This document shows positions 8,500-15,785 of a stretch of DNA of 29,366 bases, in pieces. The DNA is from an uncultured Prevotella sp. Lineage in GTDB: Bacteria; Bacteroidota; Bacteroidia; Bacteroidales; Bacteroidaceae. The stretch lies in the NCBI GenBank assembly GCA_900555035.1, contig USJX01000034.1, forward strand, positions 1 through 29,366, written 5' to 3'. A program made the position numbers and the translations under genes. Numbering within the stretch: position 1 is the stretch's first letter; the number at the start of each line of letters is the position of its first letter. A model generated the notes under the pieces. That model searched no databases. It saw nothing but the letters and a program-made list of their open reading frames with translations, and was not told the origin of the DNA.

Positions 8500-9486
8500 A
8501 TGACTCGACAAAGAAAACATTGGATAGACCTACTGCGAGGCATTTGCATGCTTGCAATCCTCCTCGACCATACAGAGATTTACTACACAGGCACTAATAT
8601 CATCAATTACAATGCCTATGTAGTAAACGCTCTCACCATTTTCTTTATGCTTTCAGGCTATCTGATGTATAAGGAAACAGGCTTTGATATCAGAAAAAAG
8701 ATGAAATCTATCGCCCAAACGTTGTTGCTCCCCTATTTCATCTTTTCTGCCCTCATCTCGCTTCCCAAGAACCTTGTACATGGCAACGAAATCAACATCA
8801 TGAATATCTGCGAGCAAATCATTCTTGGGCAGGCTTCCTGGTTTATAGCAGCCCTCTGCCTATCCGAAGCTATCTTTGCCGTAACAATATGGATAGCTAG
8901 AGGAAAAAATCTGGCGTTGTTCTTCGTCGGCATCATGGGATTTGGCTTCTCCATCTACTTATCTCAAGGAAAACAACCTTATCCCTGGCAGCTAGACAAC
9001 AGCATGCAAGCCTTGCTATTTCTCTGGATAGGATACACTTACCACAAATATGAAAAAGCAGCCAATATCATCAATCGCACAGCATACATACCGATATTCG
9101 CCCTTCTTCTTATCTGCATCAAAATATATGAATACATGAATGATATCAATATGCTGGTATGGCCGATATCCATCAACAACTATCCGATTTTCCTACTGGA
9201 TATGTTCTTATGCAGTGTACTGATGATACAAATCTTTAAAAGACTTCCACCTTGCAAATGGCTGGAATGGACAGGTTCGCATTCCCTGGTTTACTATTTT
9301 CTATGTGGAGGCGTGCCACTCATTACAAGCAGAATATTCGAAAAGATAGGACTAAGCTATCATGGCAACTATCTATACGTAATAGCAGCATTCATCACCG
9401 TATATATAATAACAACCATCCTAACATGGTTCATTTACAGATATTTACCTTTTACAACAGGAAAGAAATATGAAAGAAACAGATAA
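8500..9486 (+). CDS. Acyltransferase family 3 membrane protein
   Basis: A 328-residue polytopic membrane enzyme of the acyltransferase 3 (OafA/NodX-type) family, which moves acetyl or similar groups onto sugars of surface polysaccharides. The family start is clear: KHWIDLLRGICMLAILLDH, with the R-x10-H pair (R14, H24) thought to be catalytic, followed by about ten hydrophobic segments with short loops (VNALTIFFMLSGYLMY, LLLPYFIFSALISLP, ASWFIAALCLSEAIFAVTIWIA, YLYVIAAFITVYIITTILTW). The length is normal for family members without an SGNH domain. It lies 19 bases after porZ and overlaps the next gene by 17 bases, so these genes are very probably cotranscribed. The likely role is O-acylation of the glycan made by this cluster; the substrate is unknown. 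Confidence 0.9.
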   Translation: MTRQRKHWIDLLRGICMLAILLDHTEIYYTGTNIINYNAYVVNALTIFFMLSGYLMYKETGFDIRKKMKSIAQTLLLPYFIFSALISLPKNLVHGNEINIMNICEQIILGQASWFIAALCLSEAIFAVTIWIARGKNLALFFVGIMGFGFSIYLSQGKQPYPWQLDNSMQALLFLWIGYTYHKYEKAANIINRTAYIPIFALLLICIKIYEYMNDINMLVWPISINNYPIFLLDMFLCSVLMIQIFKRLPPCKWLEWTGSHSLVYYFLCGGVPLITSRIFEKIGLSYHGNYLYVIAAFITVYIITTILTWFIYRYLPFTTGKKYERNR

Positions 9487-10747
9487 AATACTCGCTATCA
9501 TAGCAAGCACATATAGCATCGCCCTACTTTTGTTTCTAGCCATATTTGGCTACACTCCAACCAACGACGGCGATGGCTATATCGAGTTCGCACAGGTTTG
9601 CATCCAAAGCAAACAGGCTTACCCATGTATGCCCCTTATCGTGGGACAACCGTTTATCTGGAACATTGGTTCTATCAATCTTACGGCTTTATCGCTCCTA
9701 TGGTTTAATTCCTTATATCCTTTATTGATATTCCTCTGCTTTTTAAAAGCACTGACAGCGCTGCTGATAGGAAAAATAGCCCATAAGCTCTTTTCTGGAA
9801 AAGTGGCTATTATAGCAAGCATCATGTTTGTGCTTTATCCTAATAATATAGGACAAAGCACCACCATCCTTTCAGAAATTCCTATGATATGCTTTGCTTT
9901 GGCAGCATTCTATATAGCCATCACACAAGAAAAATTATTATATCTCTTGATTGCAGGTCTAACCTTCGGATTGGCCAACTGGTTCCGCCCTGTAGCCATG
10001 GTCTATATGGGAACACTTATCCTCTACTACATCTTCTTCATCAGGAAAAACTGGGGTAAGAAATGCATGTCTTTATGCTTGGGATATGTTCTGTTTATTG
10101 GAATAGTTGGAATGGAATGCTACCATCGCACCGGCTATTTCCTTTACCAGGCAGAATCCCTGTGGTTCAATATGGCAGAAGCCACCTATGAACCTTCTGT
10201 AGCTCCGCAATATAATACAGATCCATATCCTAAGGGAACTATCAGATATATTGAGAATATGGATAAAAAGACCGCCATCGAATGCAATGAAATATGGAAA
10301 GAAAGAAGCATAGAATGGTTAAAGGAACATCCTTTGCAATATCTGAAAAAAGTGCCTGGCCGGCTCGCCTACATGTACTATAACGATATGGACAATATCC
10401 CAGCCTTTTCGCTACATAAAGATCAGACAGAAAATAATTTTATTACATTACCCTATAAAAGGTTACTCCAAGAAATAGGAAATCTATCCTACTTGCAGTA
10501 TATTGGTCTTTTTAACTTGATATTCTATGTATTTCTGCTTCTTCTTGCGGTAAAAAGCAGCTATCTTTTAATAAAAAGACATGATTATCAAAAGGTTTTC
10601 ATTCCGATGATGATCATCGTCGGAGGGTCAATATCCCTGGTACTGGCAGTTCATGGAGAAACCAGATTCAAGGCTCCTTTTATGCCTTTCATTTTTATGA
10701 TGGCAGCTGTAGCCATATCTGCTATTAAATTAAATAAAAAGGTCTGA
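9470..10747 (+). CDS. GT-C fold glycosyltransferase (ArnT/PMT-like, GT39-type)
   Basis: A 425-residue membrane protein with an N-terminal helix, a periplasmic loop carrying acidic residues (NDGDGYIEFAQV near residues 28-39) as in PMT/ArnT-type GT-C enzymes, and about nine further membrane segments, then a soluble loop (about 215-310) and two or three terminal helices. Such enzymes take sugars from polyprenyl-phosphate carriers and attach them to lipid A, glycans or proteins on the periplasmic side. The SEIPMICFALAAFYIA and FGLANWFRPVAMVYM segments are typical. The start overlaps the acyltransferase gene by 17 bases, which suggests translational coupling. The donor and acceptor are unknown; an O-antigen or arabinose-type modification is possible but not shown. 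The next gene has its own promoter-like sequence. Confidence 0.82.
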   Translation: MKETDKILAIIASTYSIALLLFLAIFGYTPTNDGDGYIEFAQVCIQSKQAYPCMPLIVGQPFIWNIGSINLTALSLLWFNSLYPLLIFLCFLKALTALLIGKIAHKLFSGKVAIIASIMFVLYPNNIGQSTTILSEIPMICFALAAFYIAITQEKLLYLLIAGLTFGLANWFRPVAMVYMGTLILYYIFFIRKNWGKKCMSLCLGYVLFIGIVGMECYHRTGYFLYQAESLWFNMAEATYEPSVAPQYNTDPYPKGTIRYIENMDKKTAIECNEIWKERSIEWLKEHPLQYLKKVPGRLAYMYYNDMDNIPAFSLHKDQTENNFITLPYKRLLQEIGNLSYLQYIGLFNLIFYVFLLLLAVKSSYLLIKRHDYQKVFIPMMIIVGGSISLVLAVHGETRFKAPFMPFIFMMAAVAISAIKLNKKV

Positions 10748-10751
10748 TTGC

Positions 10752-10782
10752 TTTGTCATCTCATTATATTTTTGTACTTTTG
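10752..10782 (+). promoter_or_regulatory. Bacteroidota sigma-ABfr-type promoter, probably leaderless
   Basis: TTTG at 10752-10755, a 19-base spacer, then TACTTTTG at 10775-10782. This fits the Bacteroidota consensus TTTG-N19-21-TAnnTTTG exactly. The start codon of the next gene is at 10788, only five bases after the -7 element, so transcription should begin at or within a base or two of the ATG and produce a leaderless mRNA. It would make the three genes downstream partly independent of the porZ block. Confidence 0.7.
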
Positions 10783-10787
10783 TAGGC

Positions 10788-11885
10788 ATGAAACTAAGCA
10801 TTATCATACCAGTCTATCGCACCCAGGATACTCTCTCCAGATGCTTGGAGAGCATCCTGTGCCAATCATTCACCGACTACGAGATGATTCTCGTTGACGA
10901 TGGATCGCCCGACGAGTGTCCCCGCCTCTGCGATGAATATGCTGCAATAAATAAGAATATCCTCGTTATTCACAAAGAAAACGGAGGATTGAGCGATGCT
11001 CGCAACAGGGGTATAAAACAAGCACAAGGAGATTACATCACATTTGTGGATAGCGATGATACAATTGTGGATAATACCTTGGAAAAACTGATGAGAGAAC
11101 TGCAGGAACATCCACACGTAGATATTCTGGAATATCCTGTTCTGGAAAGATATGGCAACAAGGACAAGCAATCGGAACTGAACTTCACGCCACGTGAATA
11201 TACCCATCCCCTGGAATACTGGCTAGAAGAAAAAGGATATCACCATACCTATGCCGTGAACAAAATCTATAAGCGCCATCTCTTTGACCATATAGAATTT
11301 CCTAAAGGCAGAACCTTCGAGGATGTATGGACCACCCCATTACTGATAGGATTAGTTCGCAAAACCGAGGACAATGTTCCTTGCCAACAGGAAACGAACA
11401 AAGCCAATGATTATCCCATCATCAGAATGACAAATGTGGGAAAATACATCTATCATTGGAATAACCAAGGTATTACTGCCAAGGCAAAATACAAGGATCT
11501 GAAATCATTATATGATGGACATATCCGAGTATGGAATAGCATGATGAAGAGTATCAGGGAAAATACCGCATTTCAGGAAAAATACGATCAGCAGATTCTG
11601 AAATATATGGCACAAATACTCAACATCATGCTCGATCTCTACGAAACCTCGGGGAAATATGAACCCAACCCACCACTTGTGGAATATTTGGAAATCATTC
11701 ATAATAAACATAAAAGAAGCAAGAGACATCAGGAAAATAGGTACACTCCAAACACGGGGAATACTATTGCTATCCCTTTGAAACTCAAGCTTCTCAACAT
11801 ATTAGGTTATCACCAATTATGCAAACTCAACAAATTCATACATCAAATAATCCGTTTGAGCAAAACGCTCAAGCGCCATTGGTAA
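10788..11885 (+). CDS. Family 2 glycosyltransferase
   Basis: A 365-residue GT2 enzyme with the classical GT-A start: LSIIIPVYRTQDTLSRCLES, then ILVDDGSPDECPRLCDEYA, HKENGGLSDARNRGIKQAQG and FVDSDD (residues about 86-91), the last being the metal/nucleotide-sugar DXD site. The middle (residues about 150-215, ending in MTNVGKYIYHW) resembles the acceptor region of LPS/capsule GT2 enzymes of the WcaA/EpsJ type. The start is clear because the first strand begins at residue 3. The gene overlaps the following GT2 gene by up to 67 bases, implying coupled translation. The donor and acceptor are unknown. Codon use is AT-rich as in its neighbours. A perfect promoter match lies just before the ATG, see that entry. 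Confidence 0.93.
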   Translation: MKLSIIIPVYRTQDTLSRCLESILCQSFTDYEMILVDDGSPDECPRLCDEYAAINKNILVIHKENGGLSDARNRGIKQAQGDYITFVDSDDTIVDNTLEKLMRELQEHPHVDILEYPVLERYGNKDKQSELNFTPREYTHPLEYWLEEKGYHHTYAVNKIYKRHLFDHIEFPKGRTFEDVWTTPLLIGLVRKTEDNVPCQQETNKANDYPIIRMTNVGKYIYHWNNQGITAKAKYKDLKSLYDGHIRVWNSMMKSIRENTAFQEKYDQQILKYMAQILNIMLDLYETSGKYEPNPPLVEYLEIIHNKHKRSKRHQENRYTPNTGNTIAIPLKLKLLNILGYHQLCKLNKFIHQIIRLSKTLKRHW

Positions 11886-12823
11886 GCTTCATCATCACAA
11901 CTTACAACTTACCATCGGAGTATCTGGAACTTTGCTTAAAAAGTATTCTGAAACTCTCGCTCAATCCAAAGGAGAGAGAAATCATCATGATTGATGACGG
12001 TAGCGAACTATCACCTATCCAGGACTTGATGGATTATCAAGACGACATCATCTATTTGCGTCAGCGCAACCAGGGGCTGTCTATGGCAAGAAACAAAGGC
12101 ATACAGATAGCCACCGGCAAATTCATCCAGTTTATAGATGGTGATGATTATCTGCTTCAAACGGCATACGAACACTGTCTGGATCTCGTAAGATACCACA
12201 ACCCAGACATTGTATATTTCGAGCTTACAAACCAAGAGGTAAAGGCCGTACCATACTCATACACAGAACCCGTAAGTGGAAGTACCTTCCTGCACAACAA
12301 CAACTTACGAGGCTCTGCCTGCAGCTATATCTTTAAGCAGGATATCCTGCATGAGCAGCGCTTTACACCAGGCATTCTGCATGAGGACGAAGAGTTCACC
12401 CCACTCTTGTTTTTAAAGGCTGAGAGAATCATCACCACCGATGCCAAGGCTTACTTCTATCGCACCAGGAAAGACTCCATCATGCATCAGAGAGAAAACA
12501 AACGTCACAGTTTGAAAAGACTTGCCGATACAGAACTGGTCATCTTCCACTTGCAGGAGAAAGCTGCCCTGCTATCTGATACAGAAAGAGTGGCTCTGAA
12601 TAGAAGAATAGCCCAACTGACTATGGACTACCTCTATAATACAATCCTGTTGACACGCAGTACCCGGCATTTGGAAGATGCCATCAAGCGACTGCACGAC
12701 AAGGGACTCTATCCACTGCCAGACAAAAAATATACCAAGAAATATCAGTTGTTCTGTAAAGCCATCAGAAGCAAGGTAGGCAGAAGACTCATGGTGATGA
12801 CTTTGCCACAAATCAAGGCATAG
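11819..12823 (+). CDS. Family 2 glycosyltransferase
   Basis: A 334-residue GT2 enzyme: SFIITTYNLPSEYLELCLK, then IIMIDDGSELSPI, LRQRNQGLSMARNKGIQIAT and FIDGDD (about residues 103-108) as the DXD-type site, with a C-terminal helical part (RRIAQLTMDYLYNTILL). The ATG at 11819 gives a 67-base overlap with the previous gene and a polar 20-residue lead (QTQQIHTSNNPFEQNAQAP) before the first strand; a TTG at 11879 would start right at the strand and leave a 7-base overlap. I keep the ATG but the true start is uncertain. The second of a GT2-GT2-GT4 run, it probably adds one sugar in the same repeat unit or core. Donor and acceptor cannot be inferred. Confidence 0.9.
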   Translation: MQTQQIHTSNNPFEQNAQAPLVSFIITTYNLPSEYLELCLKSILKLSLNPKEREIIMIDDGSELSPIQDLMDYQDDIIYLRQRNQGLSMARNKGIQIATGKFIQFIDGDDYLLQTAYEHCLDLVRYHNPDIVYFELTNQEVKAVPYSYTEPVSGSTFLHNNNLRGSACSYIFKQDILHEQRFTPGILHEDEEFTPLLFLKAERIITTDAKAYFYRTRKDSIMHQRENKRHSLKRLADTELVIFHLQEKAALLSDTERVALNRRIAQLTMDYLYNTILLTRSTRHLEDAIKRLHDKGLYPLPDKKYTKKYQLFCKAIRSKVGRRLMVMTLPQIKA

Positions 12824-12871
12824 CCATTATTCTTTTCTTACAATTTATTTTACAAACATCCTGATAAAGAT

Positions 12872-14014
12872 ATGAAGATACTACTCATGGGAGAATACAG
12901 TAATGTACATGCCACACTTGCCGAAGGACTTCGCAAGCTGGGACATCACGTTACTGTGCTCTCTAACGGCGACTTTTGGAAAAATTATCCACGAGATATA
13001 GACCTGGTAAGAAAGCCTGGAAAACTGGGCGGAATCATATATATGATGAAGTTATACACAATTGTGCATAAGTTGAGAGGATACGACATCGTACAACTCA
13101 TCAACCCGATGTTTCTGGAGCTGAAGGCAGAGTGCATCTTCCCTATTTACCAATATCTGAGAAAGCATAACAAGAAGGTAATTCTGGGTGGATTCGGAAT
13201 GGATTACTATTGGGTAAGCGTTTGCTGCAAAGATAAGCCATTGAGATACAGCGATTTCAATATAGGAGACAAATTAAGGACCAACACCGATGCCTTGAAG
13301 GAAAGAAAGGATTGGCTGGGAACAGAAAAAGGAAGACTCAACCAGATGATTGCCGAAGATTGCGATGGCATCATAACAGGACTTTATGAATACTGGGCAT
13401 GTTATCAACTAAGTTTTCCACAGAAAACAACCTTTATCCCCTTCCCTATCAAACCGCAGTTGATAACTCCAGGAAACAGCAACTCACATACCTATGTGGA
13501 AAACCATCAGGTTATCCCATTAGATATCCCCAAGAAGGTAAAGCTCTTCATCGGAATCAACAAAAGCAGAAGCGAATACAAGGGCACCGATATCATGCTG
13601 AAGGCAGCACAAGCCATAGCTAAGAAATATCCAGACAAGACGGAACTCCGGATAGCCGAGAGCATCCCTTTTGCTGAATATGTAAAAATGATGAATGGAA
13701 GCGATGCCATACTCGATCAGCTCTACAGCTATACCCCATCCATGAATCCGCTGGAAGCAATGGCGAGAGGAATCATCTGCATAGGTGGCGGAGAACCGGA
13801 GAATTACGAGATTATACACGAGGATAAGCTACGCCCTATCATCAACGTGCTTCCTAACTACGAAAGTGTTTACCAGGAACTGGAGCACCTCGTATTGCAT
13901 CCTGAGCTTGTTCCTTTGCTCAAGCAGCAAAGCATAGAATACATCAGCAAGCATCACGACTACATCAAGGTTGCTGAAAGATATGAAGCTTTCTATCAAA
14001 AACTGCTTATCTGA
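12872..14014 (+). CDS. Family 4-type (GT-B) glycosyltransferase
   Basis: A 380-residue GT-B enzyme with a Rossmann-type N-terminal half (ILLMGEYSNVHATLAEGLRKLGHHVTVLSNG) and a C-terminal donor-binding half. Residues about 285-315 read DQLYSYTPSMNPLEAMARG then GGGEPENYE, the position and spacing of the E-x7-E nucleotide-sugar site in GT4-like enzymes. The start is the first ATG after a 48-base AT-rich gap with no promoter match. It is the last gene of the plus-strand glycan cluster. Downstream lies the 21-bp repeat island and then nadA in the opposite direction. The specific sugar is unknown; a retaining mechanism would be expected for the family. Confidence 0.88.
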   Translation: MKILLMGEYSNVHATLAEGLRKLGHHVTVLSNGDFWKNYPRDIDLVRKPGKLGGIIYMMKLYTIVHKLRGYDIVQLINPMFLELKAECIFPIYQYLRKHNKKVILGGFGMDYYWVSVCCKDKPLRYSDFNIGDKLRTNTDALKERKDWLGTEKGRLNQMIAEDCDGIITGLYEYWACYQLSFPQKTTFIPFPIKPQLITPGNSNSHTYVENHQVIPLDIPKKVKLFIGINKSRSEYKGTDIMLKAAQAIAKKYPDKTELRIAESIPFAEYVKMMNGSDAILDQLYSYTPSMNPLEAMARGIICIGGGEPENYEIIHEDKLRPIINVLPNYESVYQELEHLVLHPELVPLLKQQSIEYISKHHDYIKVAERYEAFYQKLLI

Positions 14015-14072
14015 TAAAGGAAATACTACACCATTAAAGGAAAATAGCGACATCATCAAGGGAAAATGTTGA
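14015..14072 (+). repeat. Degenerate 21-base periodic A-rich repeat
   Basis: Directly after the GT4 stop, AAGGAAAAT-like starts recur at about 21-base intervals (near 14015, 14036 and 14057). A short frame beginning at ATG 13983 reads through them as heptad-like KGNTTPL-KENSDII-KGK and stops at 14070-14072. The copies are too diverged to be sure, but the period equals that of the clear repeat array that follows. Confidence 0.4.
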
Positions 14073-14085
14073 TACTATTAACTAA

Positions 14086-14198
14086 AATCTCCGTTCAATA
14101 GTTTTGAACGTACATTCAAAACAACTGAACGCACATTCAAAACTATTGAACGGAGATTCAAAAGTACTGAACGAAGAATCGAAAGTACTGAACATAAA
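14086..14198. repeat. Five-unit 21-bp tandem repeat containing a 23-bp inverted repeat
   Basis: Five consecutive 21-bp units start at 14094, 14115, 14136, 14157 and 14178. The core is TTCAAAANTANTGAACG; the first unit is the reverse complement of the third over this core, so the array holds a perfect 23-bp inverted repeat (14086-14108 with 14136-14158, 27 bases between). Each unit has its own small dyad TTCA...TGAA. All units stay open as heptads on the plus strand (FKTTERT, FKTIERR, FKSTERR) and also on the minus strand, but there is no start codon. It sits between convergent genes. Confidence 0.85.
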
Positions 14199-14205
14199 CT
14201 TTCAT

Positions 14206-14226
14206 AAAGGTTATAACCTTTTTATC
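14206..14226. terminator. Weak bidirectional terminator candidate
   Basis: A perfect 16-bp palindrome AAAGGTTATAACCTTT at 14206-14221 can fold as a 6-bp stem with a TATA loop and is followed on the plus strand by more T's. It lies between the convergent GT4 and nadA genes and could end either transcript, but the stem is AT-rich and weak. Confidence 0.4.
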
Positions 14227-14247
14227 ACCTTTATCACTTTTATCGCC
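14221..14247. repeat. Three 9-bp tandem repeats abutting nadA stop
   Basis: TTTATCACC, TTTATCACT and TTTATCGCC follow each other without a gap at 14221-14247 and end exactly at the nadA stop codon (14248-14250). In the nadA reading frame the units read GDK-SDK-GDK beyond the stop, so a stop mutation would append a repeat tail. Confidence 0.75.
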
Positions 14248-15240
14248 TTATGAAAGCGAAAGCATCTTCTCGATAGGCTTCACAGCATCCTTGGCAATAT
14301 CCTCTGCCACTTCCACTCTAGGCCAACCGTACTTCAAACTATTATAAATCTTCTTCAAAGAGATCATCTTCATGTACTCACACTCATTGCAGCTGCAGCC
14401 TACTCCACCCTCGCTTACCTCTGGTGGCACAGGATAGAAGATGACATCAGGGCAATTGCGCTCCAACTCATGCAGGATACCAGCCTCTGTGGCGATGATA
14501 TACTCCTTGATTTCAGGATGCTCCTGGGCATAATGCAGCATGGTGGCTGTAGAACCCTTCACATCGGCTACGGCAAGCACAGGTGCCTTGCACTCCAGGT
14601 GAGCCATCACAACAGCCTCAGGATGCTCCTGCTTCAACTTAACGATGGCCTCTACCGAGAATTTCTCGTGTACATGGCAGCCACCGTTCCAGAGCAGCAT
14701 GTTTCTGCCCGTTACGCTGTTGATGTAGTTGCCGAGGTTGTAATCAGGACCAAAGATAATCTTCTCGTCCTGTGGGAAGCTGTCAATCACCTTCTTGGCA
14801 TTACCACTGGTCACTACGCAATCGGTAAGCGCCTTTACGGCAGCCGTGGTATTCACATAGCTCACCACCTTGTATCCAGGATGCTCCTCCTTATATTTCT
14901 TCAAATCCTCAGCCTTGCAACTGTCGGCAAGCGAGCAGCCGGCATTCAGGTCAGGGCAGAGCACGGTTTTGTCAGGGCTCAGGAGCTTGCAAGTCTCAGC
15001 CATGAAGTGCACACCGCACATAACCATCACCTTGGCATCGGTTTCGGCAGCCTTGCGAGCCAATGCTAAAGAATCACCCACAAAGTCGGCAATATCCTGA
15101 ATCTCACCAACCGTGTAGTAGTGGGCGAGGATAATCGCATCTTTCTCCTTGCAAAGCTTTCTGATTTCAGCCTTCAAGTCCAAGGTCTCGTCGATAGGTT
15201 CATCCACGTAACCTTTCTTTATCCAATCGTTTTTCACCAT
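14248..15240 (-). CDS. nadA: Quinolinate synthase A
   Basis: Condenses iminoaspartate with dihydroxyacetone phosphate to quinolinate, the precursor of NAD, using an oxygen-sensitive [4Fe-4S] cluster. The 330 residues cover the family length. Visible motifs are IILAHYYTVGEIQDIADFVGDSL (35-57), CGVHFMAET (75-83), LCPDLNAGCSLADSC (94-108), FGPDYNLGNYI, GGCHVHEKF (186-194), MAHLEC and GVGCSCNECEYM (279-290). By comparison with known NadA proteins the cluster ligands are probably C102, C188 and one of C282/C284/C287, most likely C287. No nadB or nadC is adjacent, unlike many genomes. The gene stands alone between a repeat island and a DnaA-box-rich spacer; the nearest consensus promoter is about 210 bases upstream, giving a long leader. 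Confidence 0.96.
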   Translation of the reverse strand: MVKNDWIKKGYVDEPIDETLDLKAEIRKLCKEKDAIILAHYYTVGEIQDIADFVGDSLALARKAAETDAKVMVMCGVHFMAETCKLLSPDKTVLCPDLNAGCSLADSCKAEDLKKYKEEHPGYKVVSYVNTTAAVKALTDCVVTSGNAKKVIDSFPQDEKIIFGPDYNLGNYINSVTGRNMLLWNGGCHVHEKFSVEAIVKLKQEHPEAVVMAHLECKAPVLAVADVKGSTATMLHYAQEHPEIKEYIIATEAGILHELERNCPDVIFYPVPPEVSEGGVGCSCNECEYMKMISLKKIYNSLKYGWPRVEVAEDIAKDAVKPIEKMLSLS

Positions 15241-15312
15241 AACATTAATATTATATTTCTTTATTTCTTATTTTTTAAAAAAGAATATAAGGATGATGAT
15301 ATGACGTGGAAA

Positions 15313-15633
15313 AGTGGATAAAAAACATCGTAAATATTTGCTTTTTTCATTATCCAAGTCTTGTCTCAGGTTATCAGCATAGGGCTTGGAAATCTTTTTC
15401 TTGGCTCTTAATGCTTTAACCTTTTTATCAACATTTCCCCAATTCGCTGCAAAGTTAATAAGTTTATATCTTTTTTCAGTCAAAAACTGCGAAAAAGTTT
15501 CTAAAAACTTATTAATAACCCTGTGGATATCCATAATCCCGGGGGTGGAGATAGGGGAATGTGGATATTCCACAAGTTATTAAAAAGTTATTAAAGGGGT
15601 TTTCCGTACACTTATCCACGCTTTTGTGGATAA
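15313..15633. other. DnaA-box-like cluster in AT-rich spacer; candidate replication origin
   Basis: The longest gene-free stretch (15241-15832) holds one perfect DnaA box TGTGGATAA at 15625-15633 and four with one mismatch: 15313-15321 (AGTGGATAA), 15522-15530 and 15560-15568 (TGTGGATAT), and 15611-15619 (TTATCCACG, opposite strand). The last two right-hand boxes form a dyad TTATCCAC-GCTTTT-GTGGATAA. A weaker copy is at 15350-15358. AT-rich sequence (15241-15300) and a direct repeat AGTTATTAAA at 15575-15596 could serve as unwinding elements. Two more perfect boxes lie inside the neighbouring GT9 gene (16242, 16290). Two background perfect matches occur elsewhere (4847, 11066), so clustering, not presence, is the signal. 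Confidence 0.5.
15450..15484 (-). promoter_or_regulatory. Candidate nadA promoter with long leader
   Basis: On the minus strand TAACTTTG (15457-15450) matches the -7 consensus TAnnTTTG. A TTTG at 15484-15481 could be the -33 element, but the 23-base spacer is longer than the usual 19-21. Transcription would start about 15443, leaving a leader of roughly 200 bases before nadA. No known riboswitch fold was recognised in it. Confidence 0.45.
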
Positions 15634-15641
15634 TCGAAAAG

Positions 15642-15677
15642 CCTGCTGAAATCCCACAGAAATCCTGCTGAAATCCC
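15642..15677. repeat. 14-bp direct repeat, 22-base period
   Basis: CCTGCTGAAATCCC occurs at 15642-15655 and again at 15664-15677 with eight bases between; CGCTGA follows as a possible partial third copy. It lies beside the rightmost DnaA-box dyad and might be part of the same element. Confidence 0.8.
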
Positions 15678-15689
15678 GCTGACTAGATA

Positions 15690-15785
15690 TAGAAACTCTG
15701 CAAGAGAAATCAAAAGAAACAGCAGGCAGAGAAGCAAAGAAGACAAGAAACAAAGAAACAGAGAAGGCAAGAAGCAAAGAAGCAG
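15690..15785. other. Strand-asymmetric purine tract
   Basis: About 95 bases of the plus strand are almost only A and G broken by single C's (AAGCAAAGAAGACAAGAAAC-type sequence), between the direct repeats and the GT9 terminator. No reading frame on either strand looks like a protein. On the minus strand it is the pyrimidine-rich region a transcript would enter after the GT9 terminator. Confidence 0.6.

Noticed and set aside
3774..14014. Insertion sequence or phage origin for the AT-rich cluster
   Set aside because: No transposase, integrase, terminal inverted repeats or target duplications are visible at either end.
13983..14072. A 29-codon plus-strand frame (start ATG 13983) with heptad-like sequence
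   Set aside because: Overlaps the GT4 gene, has no promoter or ribosome site, and is better explained as part of the 21-base periodic repeats.
14094..14198. The 21-bp array as a CRISPR array
   Set aside because: Units are directly adjacent with no spacers, they diverge from each other, and there are no cas genes in the window.
15268..15573. A 101-codon minus-strand frame in the long spacer upstream of nadA
   Set aside because: Its start half overlaps the DnaA-like boxes and its end runs through the AT-rich tract; composition is that of noncoding DNA and no family is recognised. A short protein cannot be fully excluded.
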